Shown here in pieces: positions 33,397 to 35,610 of a stretch of DNA of 35,610 bases. This stretch comes from Akkermansiaceae bacterium UBA6138 (GTDB taxonomy: Bacteria; Verrucomicrobiota; Verrucomicrobiia; Verrucomicrobiales; DEV007). Position 1 is the first letter of the stretch; each line of letters opens with the position of its first letter. The translations under genes were made by a program, and so were the position numbers. Under the pieces are notes generated by a model that did no database searches, was not told where the DNA came from, and saw only the letters and a list, made by a program, of their open reading frames with translations. The stretch spans positions 33,161-68,770 of the forward strand of contig DIVG01000067.1 of the NCBI GenBank assembly GCA_002422425.1. The letters are read 5' to 3'.

Positions 33397-35610
33397 TCAA
33401 CCCTTTAAACTCGCCAAATACGCCACCACATCGCGAATCTCGCTCTTTTGCAGGATGAATCCCATCGGCGGCATCGTCGAAATGACGGGGCTGCGCTCTT
33501 TGATTTTGTCGACCGGCACGCTGGTCTCTTTTCCTTCGGGATCGCGGACGATGACTTTGCCATCTTTCTCACTGCGGAACTGCCCGGCGACGGAGCTGCC
33601 GTCCGCCAGCGTGATGACAATGTTGCCGTAGCCGTTCGCGACGACGGCCTGGGGAGCAACGAGGCCTTCGAGGATATACCTCCGGTCCTTCTTAGCTCCG
33701 ATGTCCTTGAGGTTCGGCCCGACATTGCTGCCCTTGCCGTCGGCGATCTTGTGGCAGGCGGTGCACTGTCCGGCCGGGTGATTGAGGAGGACGGACTTGC
33801 CTCGCGCGGCATCGCCTCCTTCGAGGGCGATGAGGTAGGGGGCGAGCGGATCGGTCACCATGACGGCCTGCCACTTCGCCTCCATCGCGGCGGTGATGGC
33901 GCTAATGTCCGGGTCAGCGGCGAAAGGTTCGAGTTTGGCGGCCTCGTAAACGTCGAGCTGCAGGGCGGGCTCGATTTTTCCAGCTTCGAGATCGGCGAGG
34001 AGGGACTTCATTTTCGCGAGGCCTCCGGCGGCGGGGAGGGAGCGGATCGCCTGCTGCTTCACGGCGACGGAGACCTTGCCCGCGAAACGGCGTTCGATCT
34101 CCGATAGCGCTTTGTCAGGGTAGAGACCGGTGAGGAGATCGAGGGCGGTCATTTTCACTTCGTCCTTGCTGTCGTCGAGGGCGGAACTCACGATCGCGGC
34201 GAGGTCGGGCGCCTTTTGTGAGGCGAGCAGTCGCAGAGCGGCCGAGCGCAGCGAGGCGGTGGCATCCGCATTATTGAAAACGATGACAAGGGTCTCGTTC
34301 GCGATGGGGACCCCGGTCTGGCGGGCGAGGTCCATCGCAGTGGTGCGGACCGGGGAAAACTCCGAGGTCAGGAGCGCATCGAGGTGCTTCCCGAGCGCGG
34401 CAGCGAGCACAGCCGGATCGCGGGGCTCGAGCGGGCGATACTGGCCGACGACGAGATCGAGTTTGCCCGGAGTGGTCCAGTTTTCGAGGGCCTCGAGTCC
34501 GGCTTCGAGGAGCGCTTCGGGGGCCTTGCCCGCAGCGACGAAGGCGGCGACACGTTCGCACACTTCAGGGGTGCCGAGGCGGAAGTTGGCGTTGAGGGCG
34601 CGGCGGGTGAGAGGCTCGTGAGCGAGGTGCTGCCCCAGTGCGGCGGCGAGGGCGGGCATCGCGTCAGGGATCATCCAGTCGTCGTGAATCGCCACAGCGA
34701 CGTCGGCGGCGAGAACGGGGTCCTTGTCCCCGAGGTAGGCGGCGATGGCGGCATCGTTGCGTTTCCCGAGCGCGAGCGAGGCGCAGGCGCGGAGAAAGTC
34801 AGATGAGTCACCGGCGAGTCCGGCGAGCAATTCCGTCGGGGCCGATCCGGCGAGGGCGATGACACCGGCGTGACGCAGGTAGGTGAGGCCGTGGTGATGC
34901 TCCTTGCGTCCAAGCAGCTTTACGATGTCACCGGCAGCAGCCGGATCGCGGAGACGGCCGAGACCGAGGAGCGCCTGGAGCCGCACCCGCTGCGAGGGGT
35001 CTTCGAGGAGAGGCAGGAGCATTGAGGTGAGGGCATGACCCTCTTTGGTCGGAGCGGGAATGACGTCCAGTCCGAGGGGCCGGCCGTAGCGATCGGTCAC
35101 CGTCCTGACGGCCTGGGCGCGGACTTCCGGATCGGGATCGCCGAAGAGCAAGGTGAGAGATTCGTCCTTGGCCGCGTCACGGCGGAGAAGCTGTCCTATT
35201 CCCCAGATCGCGTGGAGCCGGGCGAGTTGCGGGGCTTCAACCTTCGCCGCGGTGGACGTGAGTTCGGCGAGGGCGTCGCGCTTCACGAGTTCGAACTGCG
35301 CCTTCATCCGCACCCGCTGGTCGGCGTGGCCGAGGAGGGTGACGAGCGAGGCGACCTCCTCGCCGGAGAGATCGGCCGCGATCCATTTCCGGGTCTCGGC
35401 GCGAAGGGGATTTGCCTTTGCCTCGGGGACATCGATGCGCCAGATCGCGCCGTCTTCGTTCATCGGGTAACCGCCGCCCCAATCGACCCCGTAGAGGCCG
35501 CCGTCGGGAGCGAAGTTCAGCCCGACGAGAGGGATGCCGTCACCGATTTTGTGATCGTTCACCATCGCGAAGCTGTCTCCCTGCGGTTTGATCTGAAAGG
35601 CCCACTGCTG
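33397..35610 (-). CDS. PVC-type HEAT-repeat protein with C-terminal c-type heme domain, 5' end cut by the window
   Basis: The frame stays open to the window edge, so the start lies beyond 35610; 737 codons are visible. The first about 50 visible residues (APDGGLYGVDWGGGYPMNED, then GAIWRI) are the end of a sugar-dehydrogenase-like propeller. A long HEAT-repeat solenoid follows (repeats such as DPDPEVRAQAVRTV and DPSQRVRLQALLGLGRL). The C-terminal about 130 residues form the Pirellula/Verrucomicrobium-type heme-binding domain: one CTACH heme site in HPAGQCTACHKI, GSNVGPNLKDIG, a small beta domain (VITLADGSSVAGQFRSEKDG) and a distal Met candidate in STMPPMGF. It is probably an exported electron-transfer or dehydrogenase protein. 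It shares the minus strand with the assembly-line genes, with a gap of about 96 bp. Confidence 0.94.
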   Translation of the reverse strand, partial: QQWAFQIKPQGDSFAMVNDHKIGDGIPLVGLNFAPDGGLYGVDWGGGYPMNEDGAIWRIDVPEAKANPLRAETRKWIAADLSGEEVASLVTLLGHADQRVRMKAQFELVKRDALAELTSTAAKVEAPQLARLHAIWGIGQLLRRDAAKDESLTLLFGDPDPEVRAQAVRTVTDRYGRPLGLDVIPAPTKEGHALTSMLLPLLEDPSQRVRLQALLGLGRLRDPAAAGDIVKLLGRKEHHHGLTYLRHAGVIALAGSAPTELLAGLAGDSSDFLRACASLALGKRNDAAIAAYLGDKDPVLAADVAVAIHDDWMIPDAMPALAAALGQHLAHEPLTRRALNANFRLGTPEVCERVAAFVAAGKAPEALLEAGLEALENWTTPGKLDLVVGQYRPLEPRDPAVLAAALGKHLDALLTSEFSPVRTTAMDLARQTGVPIANETLVIVFNNADATASLRSAALRLLASQKAPDLAAIVSSALDDSKDEVKMTALDLLTGLYPDKALSEIERRFAGKVSVAVKQQAIRSLPAAGGLAKMKSLLADLEAGKIEPALQLDVYEAAKLEPFAADPDISAITAAMEAKWQAVMVTDPLAPYLIALEGGDAARGKSVLLNHPAGQCTACHKIADGKGSNVGPNLKDIGAKKDRRYILEGLVAPQAVVANGYGNIVITLADGSSVAGQFRSEKDGKVIVRDPEGKETSVPVDKIKERSPVISTMPPMGFILQKSEIRDVVAYLASLKG

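Noticed and set aside
1..35610. CRISPR array, rRNA or prophage
   Set aside because: No regularly spaced repeats, no rRNA-like sequence and no phage structural or integrase genes were seen anywhere in the window.

Overview
The window is a GC-rich bacterial chromosome segment, most likely from Verrucomicrobiota or a close PVC relative. The signs are a sigma factor of the Rhodopirellula/Verrucomicrobium ECF-like type paired with a FecR/LamG membrane protein, a HEAT-repeat c-type-heme protein of the Pirellula/Verrucomicrobium type, a 3-keto-disaccharide hydrolase (DUF1080) domain protein, a very large FG-GAP/ASPIC-UnbV (CRTAC1-like) protein and a PQQ-type beta-propeller. Taxonomy is inferred from gene content only. 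Both window edges cut genes: typA on the left and the heme protein on the right.

Layout. 1-6052: 3' end of typA; a minus-strand run with a rhodanese-like lipoprotein, a secreted PQQ-like propeller and a secreted alpha/beta hydrolase; then a divergent Gfo/Idh/MocA oxidoreductase. 6129-12125: an Aas-like acyl-ACP synthetase and the 1258-residue CRTAC1-like protein, both on minus. 12351-16339: a membrane pyrophosphatase (hppA) converging on a kinase-MurQ fusion for peptidoglycan recycling. 16402-20554: FecR/LamG protein and its sigma factor, then a copper block (HMA protein, SCO1, and a divergent CusF-SCO fusion). 20555-21235: a non-coding stretch with an IS256-type transposase remnant, palindromic hairpins and short repeats. 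21236-24125: spermidine-synthase-like protein, DUF1080 protein and a Tat-exported lactonase-type propeller. 24260-24966: a VapBC-type toxin-antitoxin pair. 24998-27118: lactate permease and a TMEM14-like protein. 27209-33300: a two-gene assembly line, AMP-ligase/carrier/sulfotransferase followed by condensation/carrier/thioesterase. 33397-end: PVC heme protein.

Two places stand out. First, the rhodanese-like lipoprotein has an in-frame TGA exactly where the catalytic cysteine should be. The rhodanese fold continues for 43 more codons after it, and a hairpin with bacterial SECIS-like geometry lies just downstream. This makes it a candidate selenocysteine protein. Second, the two-gene assembly line joins a CurM/olefin-synthase-like sulfotransferase to an acyl ligase and carrier, without any ketosynthase. 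Its partner has only a relic adenylation subdomain lacking the A10 lysine and a thioesterase-like domain with Cys in place of Ser. It probably makes an undescribed acyl or sulfated metabolite. No tRNA, rRNA or CRISPR array was seen.
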